A stretch of DNA of 64,000 nucleotides from SB11 sp943370295 (lineage in GTDB: Bacteria > Bacteroidota > Bacteroidia > UBA8524). Under the pieces are notes generated by a model. It worked only from the letters and a program-made list of their open reading frames with translations. It searched no databases and had not been told where the DNA came from. The translations under genes and the position numbers were made by a program. The stretch is from positions 310,001 through 374,000 of the forward strand of contig CALRQL020000002.1 of the NCBI GenBank assembly GCA_943370295.1, written 5' to 3'. Each line of letters starts with the position of its first letter. The stretch's first letter is position 1. This document shows positions 15,575 through 23,754 of the stretch, one piece after another.

Positions 15575-15813
15575 GAAAAAAACAGGTGCAAATTACACCC
15601 ATAATTTTACAGCTAAGTTTTGGCAATATTATTTTTTAATAACGTGAAACGTCCATCATTGCTGATAAAACAGACAACAAGGGCAACGCATTATGGGTTA
15701 TAAACCGTGTTTATTTGAAATATTTTCCCTATAAAACGGTAGTTAATATATGAAGCAAGAAATTTCTTGCCGAAGATTATCGGAAAGTCTTGCGTGATCT
15801 AAAGAATCATTAC

Positions 15814-15873
15814 CCCGCCTGCCCTGCCAGCAGGTACATTACCGCCATGCGGATGGCTACCCCGTTTTCAACC
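15814..15873 (-). repeat. Left copy of the pyrB 3' end (60-bp direct repeat)
   Basis: Sixty bases identical to the last codons of pyrB at 17896-17955, in the same orientation, and still ending in an in-frame TAA. Beyond the identical block similarity decays (about 11 of the next 19 bases). With the right copy it brackets the AT-rich NACHT gene. Confidence 0.9.
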
Positions 15874-15966
15874 CGCTATAGGATACTACTTAACTCTGAG
15901 TGTATCGTTTACATACTTCTTTTTTTGGGGGGAGGTTAAAGACTATGTTTTAAATTATTAAGTTTC

Positions 15967-15974
15967 TAACTTTG
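15967..15974 (+). promoter_or_regulatory. Minus-7 promoter box of NACHT gene
   Basis: TAACTTTG matches TAnnTTTG, 16 nt before the ATG. The segment therefore carries its own promoter. Confidence 0.65.
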
Positions 15975-15990
15975 TCAAAAGTTAATTTTT

Positions 15991-17895
15991 ATGTCAGTTA
16001 CAGCATTGTCTCTCCTAAGCCTCTTCAAAGATCGTATTTCAAAAACTATAGATGTCACCAAAGAAGAGCTTTCAAATTTCTTTGATGATGGGTTGCATGA
16101 TTATTTAGAAATTCAAAGAAGATACCATCAAGAAGTAAGGACTTTTATTTTTAAAGACAAATCAATTGAATTCGAGAAGGTTTATTTCCCTGTGAATTTC
16201 AATTATGATGGGAGAATTTTAAATGACAGTGAAGTTATTAGGCTTACCAATAAAGAAAAATCTTTAGCTATTATTGGTACCGCTGGGAGTGGTAAAACAA
16301 TGTTCGTTAGCAAACTATTTCTTGAGTATCTTAAAACGCAATCAAAAATACCTATTGTCGTTAAACTAAGATCATTTAACAGTTTCACAGGAACATTTAT
16401 TGATTTTATTTACAAAAAGATATTAAATAATAAAATACATCCTTCTGAGAGGATTTTAGAAAGGGTATTAAGTAGCGGGGATTTTGTCTTTTTTTTAGAT
16501 GGGTACGATGAGATATATTCTAATAACAAGCAAAAACTTACAAACGAAATTGACGACTTCATTGAGATTTACAACAATAATAATTTTATTATAACTTCTC
16601 GGCCAGGTACTTCAATTGAATACTCTAATAAATTTAGAAATATTGATGTTAAACCATTGGACTTAATGCAAGTTGAGAAATTCATTTCTCAACAGGTAAA
16701 TTTAATGGCTGATATTTTGCTCGGAGAGAAAATCATAGATACTGTAAACAAACCTGAAAACAGCGATTACAAGAAATTTTTGAGTAACCCTTTACTGCTT
16801 TCAATGTTCATTTCTGTATATAAGAAATATCCTGAAATACCTAAGAAAAAATCTAAGTTCTATTACCATGTTTGGAAAACACTTTGTTTTGATCACGATA
16901 GTATCAATAAAAAAGAAGGTTACATTCAAGATAGAACATCGGGTTTAAAAACAGATGAAATAGAAGATATAATAAAATGGTTTTCATTTATAGCCCTTAT
17001 AGAAGGGCAGTTCTCTTTTGAACAGGACTATTTAACCAAAACACTAAAAAAAATTAAAAAGGAGCACAAGTTTGATTTTGAGACAGAAAAATTAATTTAC
17101 GACTTAAGAACAAGTCTTTCAATTTTAGTATTAGATGGAATCGAATATCATTTCCCGCATAAATCAATACAAGAGTATTTTGCGGCTGATTTAATTTCAA
17201 CATTTTCAGATTCAATCAAAAAAGATATTTATCAAATCAGTTTTCCTAACTTAATTAAACTTTCAGAAAAAGGAGGACTTTTAAATTTCTTTAGATTGTG
17301 TCAAGAGGTTGATAAAATAAATTTTTACAATGAATTTTTGGTTCATTTTCTTCAAAACTTTATCGCTGAATTGAATGGACTTAATATAATACAGCAGTTT
17401 AAAAAAATTGCTGCAATTTTCCCTTTAGCTTTTGGGGGAGTGTTTGTAAGTAAAACAGGAATATGCAAAATTGATGATTTTGCATACCTTGGACATCACG
17501 ATTCCTTGCTCAGAGAAATTTGTGACTACTTATCTCTTGACAAGCACATTTTCCTTGAATTGAACAAAACACATTCAAGGTTAGGAGTTTTGGTAGAAGG
17601 TCAGAATAATTATTTCGACAAAAATTATGATTTTATACGCTCATTAAATACTTGGTCATTGACTAAGAGTGAGCAGGCAATTATATTTCGTTATCGTAAT
17701 ACTAGAGTCAAAAGAATTTTAGTATTAATAACACCTTCTTTTGATAAAGAAGTGGAAGACCTTTTCTATCGGAGTGGAATAATTGATTCCTATTTAAGCA
17801 TTATTCCCGAGATGATTAATGAGATTAAAAAAATGGAAAACGATATTCAAAAGGAATCAAAAATTATAAAAAATCTTATCCAAGGAATTACTTAA
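15991..17895 (+). CDS. NACHT-domain NTPase, candidate antiphage protein (bNACHT)
   Basis: A 634-residue STAND NTPase. Walker A is GTAGSGKT (residues 96-103), Walker B is FVFFLDGYDE (165-174), sensor 1 is ITSRPG (201-206), followed by NPLLLSMF (266-273) and the winged-helix signature HKSIQEYFAADL (390-401) that ends NACHT modules. The first 90 residues and the last 230 show no recognised effector (no TIR, nuclease or protease motif). Bacterial NACHT proteins of this kind are known phage-defence genes; activity here is inferred. The gene is visibly more AT-rich than its neighbours, has its own promoter, and its stop overlaps tail-to-tail with that of pyrB within a 60-bp duplication, indicating acquisition. 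Confidence 0.88.
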   Translation: MSVTALSLLSLFKDRISKTIDVTKEELSNFFDDGLHDYLEIQRRYHQEVRTFIFKDKSIEFEKVYFPVNFNYDGRILNDSEVIRLTNKEKSLAIIGTAGSGKTMFVSKLFLEYLKTQSKIPIVVKLRSFNSFTGTFIDFIYKKILNNKIHPSERILERVLSSGDFVFFLDGYDEIYSNNKQKLTNEIDDFIEIYNNNNFIITSRPGTSIEYSNKFRNIDVKPLDLMQVEKFISQQVNLMADILLGEKIIDTVNKPENSDYKKFLSNPLLLSMFISVYKKYPEIPKKKSKFYYHVWKTLCFDHDSINKKEGYIQDRTSGLKTDEIEDIIKWFSFIALIEGQFSFEQDYLTKTLKKIKKEHKFDFETEKLIYDLRTSLSILVLDGIEYHFPHKSIQEYFAADLISTFSDSIKKDIYQISFPNLIKLSEKGGLLNFFRLCQEVDKINFYNEFLVHFLQNFIAELNGLNIIQQFKKIAAIFPLAFGGVFVSKTGICKIDDFAYLGHHDSLLREICDYLSLDKHIFLELNKTHSRLGVLVEGQNNYFDKNYDFIRSLNTWSLTKSEQAIIFRYRNTRVKRILVLITPSFDKEVEDLFYRSGIIDSYLSIIPEMINEIKKMENDIQKESKIIKNLIQGIT

Positions 17896-18824
17896 CCCGC
17901 CTGCCCTGCCAGCAGGTACATTACCGCCATGCGGATGGCTACCCCGTTTTCAACCTGTTGAAGGATGATACTGTGGTCGGGGCTGTCGGCTACTTCGCTG
18001 GTTATCTCTACCCCACGGTTTATGGGACCGGGGTGCATAATGGTTATTTCTTTGTCCAGTGAGTTTAGTATATCCAGTGTAAGTCCGTATTGCAACGTGT
18101 ACTCGCGCAGGGTAGGGAAATATTTAATATCCTGACGCTCTAATTGTATGCGCAGCATATTAGCTACATCGCACCATTGCAGTGCGCGGCGTAGGTTGGT
18201 TTCTACCTTCACGCCAAGGGTATCAATGTATTTGGGCAGTAACGTTGTAGGGCCGCAAACCATTACCTCTGCCCCCAGTTTTTGCAAGCACAAAATATTG
18301 CTCAAAGCCACGCGGCTGTGCAAAATATCGCCCACAATCACCACCTTTTTGCCTGCCACATCGCCCAACCGCTCGCGGATACTAAACGCATCCAGTAAGG
18401 CTTGTGTAGGATGCTCGTGCGTGCCGTCGCCGGCATTTATTATCTGGGCATCAACGTGTTTGCTCAAAAACACACAGGCGCCGGGTTTGGGGTGACGCAT
18501 CACCACCATATCCACTTTCATGGCCAGTATGTTGTTTACGGTATCTATCAGTGTTTCGCCTTTTGATACCGACGATTGCGACGATGAAAAGTTGATAATA
18601 TCAGCACTTAAACGCTTTTGCGCCAACTCGAACGATATGCGGGTGCGGGTACTGTTTTCGAAAAATATATTGGCAATGGTAACATCACGCAGGCTGGGCA
18701 CTTTTTTAATGGGCCTGTTGATTACCTGTTTAAAGGTATCGGCGGTTTCAAATATCAACTGTATATCATTTTCGTTGATATTCTTAATTCCGAGTAGGTG
18801 ATTAGAGCTAAGCCTGCTATTCAT
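17892..18824 (-). CDS. pyrB: Aspartate carbamoyltransferase catalytic chain
   Basis: Catalyses carbamoyl phosphate plus aspartate to carbamoyl aspartate, the committed step of pyrimidine synthesis. At 310 residues it has standard length. The carbamoyl-phosphate site FENSTRTRISFELAQKRL and the HPTQALLDAFSIRE motif are intact, as is the PGPINRGVEI block. It overlaps pyrR by 8 bp, giving a pyrR-pyrB operon. Its last 19 codons are duplicated 2 kb away beyond the NACHT gene, and its TAA overlaps the NACHT TAA on the other strand; the reading frame itself is intact. Confidence 0.97.
   Translation of the reverse strand: MNSRLSSNHLLGIKNINENDIQLIFETADTFKQVINRPIKKVPSLRDVTIANIFFENSTRTRISFELAQKRLSADIINFSSSQSSVSKGETLIDTVNNILAMKVDMVVMRHPKPGACVFLSKHVDAQIINAGDGTHEHPTQALLDAFSIRERLGDVAGKKVVIVGDILHSRVALSNILCLQKLGAEVMVCGPTTLLPKYIDTLGVKVETNLRRALQWCDVANMLRIQLERQDIKYFPTLREYTLQYGLTLDILNSLDKEITIMHPGPINRGVEITSEVADSPDHSIILQQVENGVAIRMAVMYLLAGQAG
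17896..17955 (-). repeat. Right copy of the pyrB 3' end (60-bp direct repeat)
   Basis: The coding copy inside pyrB, identical to 15814-15873. The two copies differ in the base just before the stop codon (GGT here, GGG in the left copy), marking the edge of identity. Confidence 0.9.
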
Positions 18825-19359
18825 TGCCTGTTATTAGCAAAACCTGATTGTTTTGGTTTATAGGGTCAAAAAATACTTTCACTTTATCATTGGCACGCGT
18901 ATCCACTTGGCTGCCCACATAATCGGGTTCTATAGGCAGTTCGCGGCTGTAGCGGCGGTCAATCAGTGTCATTAATTCCACGCGGTGGGGTCGTCCGTAA
19001 GCTGTTAAGGCATCCATGGCGGCACGCACATTGCGGCCCGTGTACAGCACATCATCTACCAACACTACATTTTTACCTTCAATCAAAAAATCAATACGGT
19101 TGGTACTGGGTATCAAAGGCTCTCCGCGCCTGAAATCGTCCCTGTGAAATGTAGTGTCCAACTCGCCAAACGGAATCTTATCGTTGCCCGAAATTTCTTT
19201 CACCTTTTCCCACACTACCTTCCCAAAATGTACGCCGCGAGGCTGTAAACCGATAATTACCGTATTACTTAAATCGCCGTGGTTTTCATACAATTGGAAG
19301 GCAAGCCTTTGCAGGATAATGCTGAGCTTTTGCGGGGTGAGTAAGATTTTATCTTCCAA
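18817..19359 (-). CDS. pyrR: PyrR, pyrimidine operon regulator / uracil phosphoribosyltransferase
   Basis: A 180-residue type I phosphoribosyltransferase. The PRPP loop VVLVDDVLYTGRNVRAAM and the upstream GLQPRGVHFGKVV and FLIEGKN segments are PyrR hallmarks, as is IDRRYSRELPIEPDYVGS. In Firmicutes PyrR binds pyr mRNA to cause attenuation; in Bacteroidota the regulatory role is less clear. The start is TTG (TTGGAAGATAAA), with a TATTTTTG box at 19385-19392. It overlaps pyrB, so the pair is co-transcribed. Confidence 0.94.
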   Translation of the reverse strand: MEDKILLTPQKLSIILQRLAFQLYENHGDLSNTVIIGLQPRGVHFGKVVWEKVKEISGNDKIPFGELDTTFHRDDFRRGEPLIPSTNRIDFLIEGKNVVLVDDVLYTGRNVRAAMDALTAYGRPHRVELMTLIDRRYSRELPIEPDYVGSQVDTRANDKVKVFFDPINQNNQVLLITGNE

Positions 19360-19384
19360 GTTCGGAGGTTGTTTATCGCGGCAT

Positions 19385-19392
19385 CAAAAATA
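19385..19392 (-). promoter_or_regulatory. Minus-7 promoter box of pyrR-pyrB
   Basis: TATTTTTG on the minus strand, matching TAnnTTTG, 25 nt before the TTG start of pyrR. Confidence 0.5.
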
Positions 19393-19494
19393 TGTATTTT
19401 TAACGGAATGTAAAGAAGACGGTGCGCATTTATCATTGAACAGTTAACAAAAATATATGTACAAATTCAAAGTGATTTTGATTTTAGGATTTTG

Positions 19495-19502
19495 TAGTTT
19501 TG
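19495..19502 (+). promoter_or_regulatory. Minus-7 promoter box of the orphan two-helix gene
   Basis: TAGTTTTG matches TAnnTTTG and lies 16 nt before the ATG, the same spacing as in the NACHT gene. Confidence 0.55.
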
Positions 19503-19518
19503 ATAAAATCGGTTGTAT

Positions 19519-20394
19519 ATGGAATTTCTTAAAAACTTAATTTCTCCAGTTTCCGAAAGAGTTAAAAGCCCATTCTATGGGGCATTTTTTATTAGCTGGT
19601 TATTAGTTAATTGGAGAATCTTACTTGCGTTTTTCTCAAGTAGCGAATTAATTGAAGGAGTTAGCAAGTATCAATTTATTGCCACCCAGCTTCAAGATTT
19701 CAACAGAACCCTCATATGTCCTTCTGTACTCTCATTAACTTACTTATTGGTGATACCATGGGTAGATTATCTAATGTTTTGGTATGGAGAATTAGTTAAG
19801 AAGGCAAAAACTAAACGAAAGTTATCCATTGGGAAAAGTTATTATGTGAGTGGTGAAACATATTATAATTTGTGGGATAGATACAAAACTCAGAAAGAAG
19901 AATTGGGTAAAGCTCTTTCAGAAGTTGAGACTACTGAAAGAGAAGCTTATGATTTGCAGATTGATAATTCAAAAAAAGATGACACAATTACTACGCTTAC
20001 ATCAGAGTTAAATAAAGTGAGAAAAGAGTTTGAGGAGAAATTTAAACCTAAATCGTTAGATGAAGTAATGGAGGGTCAATGGAAACATAGTTATAGGTTT
20101 GAGACAAATGAAGATTATGCCAAAGAGAGAGTATTACAAGTTGATGCAGGTAACAATGTGTTTACCGAAAAGTTGCAAGGTGCAGTGACACCATATGGAC
20201 GTTATGATTATGTAATCATAAGTTCCGATGACAAAAAAATTAAGTTCATTTTTTCAACTGATGGTTTTGTAAACGATTTTCAAAGGGTTGTATTAGATAA
20301 AGACCATAAGTCAACACGAATTAGATATAGGGGGCACTCGTATAGGTCTGATGGTAAAACCGCTGAAGTTTATTTTGAAAAATTGCTTGTATAG
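19519..20394 (+). CDS. Orphan membrane protein: two helices, coiled coil, C-terminal beta domain
   Basis: A 291-residue protein of unknown function. The start is the ATG giving MEFLKNLISPVSERVKSP; a TTG two codons earlier is unlikely. The N-terminus SPFYGAFFISWLLVNWR leads into a first helix (about 22-40), with a second at about 70-92. Residues ~125-170 are a charged coiled coil, and the last ~105 residues look beta-rich (repeated aromatic and Arg/Tyr positions). The N-terminal motif resembles accessory-island proteins of Bacteroidota. Base composition is AT-rich like the NACHT gene on the other side of pyrRB. An acquired, possibly defence-related gene is one reading. Confidence 0.65.
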   Translation: MEFLKNLISPVSERVKSPFYGAFFISWLLVNWRILLAFFSSSELIEGVSKYQFIATQLQDFNRTLICPSVLSLTYLLVIPWVDYLMFWYGELVKKAKTKRKLSIGKSYYVSGETYYNLWDRYKTQKEELGKALSEVETTEREAYDLQIDNSKKDDTITTLTSELNKVRKEFEEKFKPKSLDEVMEGQWKHSYRFETNEDYAKERVLQVDAGNNVFTEKLQGAVTPYGRYDYVIISSDDKKIKFIFSTDGFVNDFQRVVLDKDHKSTRIRYRGHSYRSDGKTAEVYFEKLLV

Positions 20395-20990
20395 ATAGTG
20401 CCTTCGTGGCTTATATTTTCAAACAGAATATAAAATTCTGCTCTTTTAAACGGCTGCGCCTTCGAGGGTTTAAAACCCTCGAAGACGATACGCTCAATAG
20501 CGGCGGGTTTTATACCCGTCGTACGGAATATAATTAGCCGCAAAGACGCTAAGCCGCTAAGACGCAACGTTGGACAATCAATTCCATTCGTGCCTTTGTG
20601 CCTCATATTTTCAAACAGCATATTAAATGCTGCTCTTTTAACCGACTGCGCCATCGAGGGTTTTAAACCCTCGATGGCTATACTCTCAATAGCGACGGGT
20701 TTTATACCCGTCGTACGGAATATAATTAGCCACAAAGACGCTAAGCCGCAACGTTGGACAATCAATCCCATTTGTGCCTTTGAGGCTTATATTTTCAAAC
20801 AGCATATAAAATGCTGCTCTATTGTGTTAGTGTGTCCGGTTGGGTTTGAAACCCAACCGGACGATACCGGCAACAACGACGGGTTTTCATGCCCGTCGTG
20901 CCATTGTTGCAACCCCGGCTATCGTAAATATCCACAACCGCACCAACTCTTAAACAAAATCGCCAAATTCGCTGTTCTTAATAAAATAGT
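20395..20990. repeat. Palindrome family 2 array, three units, upstream of pepF
   Basis: Three consecutive units, each with three hairpins: H1 (CAGCAT/ATGCTG type) at 20424, 20616 and 20800; H2 (GAGGGTTT/AAACCCTC type) at 20460, 20651 and 20834; H3 (ACGGGT/ACCCGT) at 20501, 20692 and 20876. They are separated by CTAAGACGC/AAAGACGCTAAG tracts in the first two units. Arms vary between units with matching changes on both sides. No real gene is present; the long frames across it are products of the repeats. Confidence 0.85.
20834..20862. repeat. 29-bp perfect hairpin of family 2, unit 3
   Basis: GTCCGGTTGGGTTT-G-AAACCCAACCGGAC. It occupies the H2 position but has wholly different arm bases from units 1 and 2, with complete pairing kept. 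Confidence 0.85.
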
Positions 20991-22679
20991 ATGACTTTTA
21001 TCCCTTCTGACTATAAAGTAACCGATTGGGCTTCGTTAGAGCCTTATTTTACACAACTTACCCAACGACAAATCAACTCTTCCGAAGAGTTTAAACAATG
21101 GCTGAAAGATCGTAGCGACCTTGAGAGCATTGTGAGCGAAGACCTTGCATGGCGGTATATCCGCATGACTTGCGATACGGCTAACAAAGAAATTGAAGAC
21201 GCCTATTTGTATTTTGTGAGTGAGATACAACCTCAAATTTCGCCCATTGAAAATACATTGAACGAAATTATGGCTCACTCGCCGTTTGCAAAGCAACTTA
21301 CCGATAGTGCCCACAGCATATACTTGCGCAATACGGCTACTGCTTTGGAACTGTTTAGGGAAGAAAACATACCAATTGAGGTAGAGTTGCAAACCGAAAG
21401 TCAAAAATACGGCACCATAAATGGCGCTATGACAGTGGAACTGGAAGGCAAGCAACTAACCCTGCAACAAGCGGGTGCCTACCTAAAGAAAACCGACCGT
21501 AATATACGCCAGGAAGCGTTTGAAAAAATTAGTGCTCGTCGCCTGCAAGACAGGGAAACACTGGACACCTTGCTGGATAAACTGATTGCTCTGCGTCACC
21601 AACTGGCCATCAATACAGGGTTTGATAATTTCCGCGATTATATGCATCGCTTCCTTTGCCGTTTTGATTACACGGTTGAGGATTGTTTCAAATTCCACGA
21701 GGCGGTGGCTACTCAAGTAGTGCCTATTGCAAAAAAATTGGGCGAAGAACGTAAAGAAAAATTAGGGTACGAACGTCTGCGTCCTTGGGACGGGGATGTG
21801 GATGCCGACGGTTTGCCTCCCGTTCACCCGTTTAACAACGGCGAGGAGTTGGCTGAAAAAACTATTGCTGCGTTTAACCGCCTTGACCCGTTTTTTGGGG
21901 AGGTAATCAGTACCATGCGCGCCAAAGGCCATCTTGACCTTGACAGTCGTATCGGTAAAGCCCCGGGTGGGTACAACTACCCCCTTGCGGTGAGTAACTA
22001 TCCGTTTATTTTTATGAACTCAGCAGGGTTGTTGCGCGATTTAGAAACGATGGTGCACGAGGGCGGTCATGCCATACACAGCGTTTTAACCAAAGACCTT
22101 GAACTGAATGCCTTTAAGAGCTGCCCCAGCGAAGTAGCTGAACTTGCCAGCATGAGTATGGAGTTGATAAGCATGGATGTGTGGGATGAGTTTATGAAAG
22201 ACCCTGCTGAATTGCGCCGTGCCAAAGCAGAGCAACTGGAAGGGGTGATTAAAACCCTGCCTTGGATTGCTACGGTAGATAAATTTCAGCATTGGTTATA
22301 TACCAACCCTACCCACACCGCCGCTGAACGTACCGAGGCATGGAAGCAGATTTTTGCTGAATTCGGGACAGGACTAACGGATTGGAGTGGGTACGAGGAT
22401 GCTTACAACACTGCTTGGCAAAAGCAACTGCATATTTACGAAGTACCCTTTTATTACATTGAGTACGGTTTTGCCCAATTAGGAGCAATAGGTGTTTGGA
22501 AAAACTATAACGAAAACCCTCAGCGCGGGTTGCAACTGTATAAAGCTGCCCTAAGTTTGGGTAATACAGCTACCATTCCTGAAATTTATGCCGCTGCCGG
22601 TGTAAAATTTGATTTCAGCCCTGAATACATTAAGCAACTATTTGACTTTGTTTGGGCTGAATATGAAAAGCTGAAATAA
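20991..22679 (+). CDS. pepF: M3-family oligoendopeptidase
   Basis: A 562-residue cytosolic zinc metallopeptidase of the thimet/PepF class that degrades short peptides. The zinc site ETMVHEGGHAIHSVL contains HExxH with the glycine-rich extension of family M3, and the downstream PSEVAELASMSMELISMDVW supplies the third ligand (Glu). The C-terminal YYIEYGFAQLGAIGVWKNY is typical of oligoendopeptidase F. Length and motifs are complete. It stands alone between two family 2 palindrome arrays. Confidence 0.94.
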   Translation: MTFIPSDYKVTDWASLEPYFTQLTQRQINSSEEFKQWLKDRSDLESIVSEDLAWRYIRMTCDTANKEIEDAYLYFVSEIQPQISPIENTLNEIMAHSPFAKQLTDSAHSIYLRNTATALELFREENIPIEVELQTESQKYGTINGAMTVELEGKQLTLQQAGAYLKKTDRNIRQEAFEKISARRLQDRETLDTLLDKLIALRHQLAINTGFDNFRDYMHRFLCRFDYTVEDCFKFHEAVATQVVPIAKKLGEERKEKLGYERLRPWDGDVDADGLPPVHPFNNGEELAEKTIAAFNRLDPFFGEVISTMRAKGHLDLDSRIGKAPGGYNYPLAVSNYPFIFMNSAGLLRDLETMVHEGGHAIHSVLTKDLELNAFKSCPSEVAELASMSMELISMDVWDEFMKDPAELRRAKAEQLEGVIKTLPWIATVDKFQHWLYTNPTHTAAERTEAWKQIFAEFGTGLTDWSGYEDAYNTAWQKQLHIYEVPFYYIEYGFAQLGAIGVWKNYNENPQRGLQLYKAALSLGNTATIPEIYAAAGVKFDFSPEYIKQLFDFVWAEYEKLK

Positions 22680-23020
22680 TCTATAAGTTATATTAATATG
22701 CTGCAAAGGCACTAAGACGCAAAGTTGGATATTTTGGTCGTTTGTACCTTTGTGGCTTCGTAGCCGATATTTTGAGCAGCATATTAAATGCTGCCCTTTT
22801 AAACGGCAGCGTCTTCGAGGGTTTAAAACCCTCGAAGGCGATACACTCAACAACGGCGGGTTTTATACCCGTCGTACGGAAAATAATACTCCACAAAGGC
22901 ACTAAGACGCAAAGCATTATTAGCGACTTCGTGTCTTTGTAGCTGACTAAGAATAGTTTTCGGGTTAATAGAGCCGTGAGTTGTATTATTTTAATTTTGG
23001 AAACGGTCTTCAATACATTT
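22680..23020. repeat. Palindrome family 2, fourth unit, downstream of pepF
   Basis: Hairpins H1 at 22777-22793, H2 at 22813-22837 and H3 at 22854-22874, with flanking GGCACTAAGACGCAAAG tracts on both sides. It has the same order and orientation as the array before pepF. The rest of the gap shows no gene. Confidence 0.85.
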
Positions 23021-23689
23021 CTAAGAATCAAACCTCGAACCGTCCCACGCTACTCCTTCCGGAAATAGCTCTGTGTGACGTTTCTTCATTTCTACAGCTA
23101 TTTGCGAAGCATTGCCGCCTTGTTCTTCAAGTTTTGAGATAATATTCAGATAGCTTTTTTCGTCCCTGTTCTGGCTTAGTTTAAACACATTGTCAATCTT
23201 CTCCGCCTTAATTTCAAAGCCTGCAATGGCGGGCATCATTTTACTTAAAAACGAGTCGGGCAGATTGTCGTAAATCGTCAAAGAGTCCGTATTACCATTT
23301 TCAAACTTCAAGGTAAACTTCCGCATAAATGCTATTAATTCATCGGCAGTCATCCACGTCAGCTCACCCGTTACGTGAACGCTCATATAATTCCACGTTG
23401 ACCCTATTTGCGGGTTGGTGTACCACGAAGCACTCACATACGCATTAGGACCTGTAAATACGGCCAGCGGGTTGGGGTTTTCAACCAATGCCTTGTGGTG
23501 GTCGGTATTGCGCATGATATGCCCCTGCAAAAACAACTCACCGTTGCGTTCGTCTAACAACATAGGCACCTGTGTAGCCACCTGTTGCCCTGATAAAAAA
23601 CTTCCCGTTAAAAAAGCAAACGGGTTGTTCTCCATAAACTCCAGTAATACCTGTCTTTCCTTTTCCTTAAAATATGAAAAATTATACAT
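23021..23689 (-). CDS. PaiB-like FMN-binding negative transcriptional regulator family protein
   Basis: A 222-residue split-barrel flavin-binding protein. Family marks are the N-terminal NFSYFKEKERQVLLEFMENN, PMLLDERNGELFLQGHIMRN, the WYTNPQIGSTWNYMSVHVTG block that contacts FMN, and the C-terminal MMPAIAGFEIKAEKIDNVFK with KLSQNR. PaiB of Bacillus affects sporulation and protease genes; the role elsewhere is unclear and it may be an enzyme. Monocistronic by spacing. Confidence 0.9.
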   Translation of the reverse strand: MYNFSYFKEKERQVLLEFMENNPFAFLTGSFLSGQQVATQVPMLLDERNGELFLQGHIMRNTDHHKALVENPNPLAVFTGPNAYVSASWYTNPQIGSTWNYMSVHVTGELTWMTADELIAFMRKFTLKFENGNTDSLTIYDNLPDSFLSKMMPAIAGFEIKAEKIDNVFKLSQNRDEKSYLNIISKLEEQGGNASQIAVEMKKRHTELFPEGVAWDGSRFDS

Positions 23690-23712
23690 CCTGAACTCGT
23701 TTTAAACTAATA

Positions 23713-23748
23713 ACTTATCCTGAGCCTGCCGACCTTCGGCAAGCTTAG
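23713..23748. repeat. Short CTGAGCCTGCCGAAG-type repeat
   Basis: TCCTGAGCCTGCCGAC followed by CTTCGGCAAGCTTAGG forms an imperfect hairpin between two minus-strand genes. Relatives occur at 47250, 47670, 47970 and 48590-48670. Confidence 0.6.
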
Positions 23749-23754
23749 GGGCGC

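Larger units (their letters stand above)
15313..15990. other. 678-bp intergenic region upstream of NACHT gene
   Basis: Contains, in order, the trpS promoter, a degenerate GGCACTAAGGTGC / CGCCTTTGCGG repeat (about 15435-15490), a terminator-like hairpin, a 21-bp palindrome, an AT-rich stretch, the left copy of the pyrB 3' end and the NACHT promoter. No gene is supported. Confidence 0.6.

Noticed and set aside
15814..15873. Left copy of the pyrB end as a separate small gene or pseudogene
   Set aside because: Only 19 codons with no start; it is a duplicated target fragment and was recorded as a repeat.
15991..17895. NACHT gene as a typical multi-gene Avs or CBASS operon
   Set aside because: No second effector or cyclase gene is adjacent; pyrB follows directly on the other strand.
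20370..20771. Long open frame on the minus strand in the palindrome array
   Set aside because: It encodes the repeats themselves (duplicated RxTTGIKP-like words) and has no start context or homologue; repeat DNA lacking stop codons gives such frames.
22693..23031. Open frame on the minus strand downstream of pepF
   Set aside because: It covers a family 2 palindrome unit and shares the same repeat-derived words as the frame at 20370.
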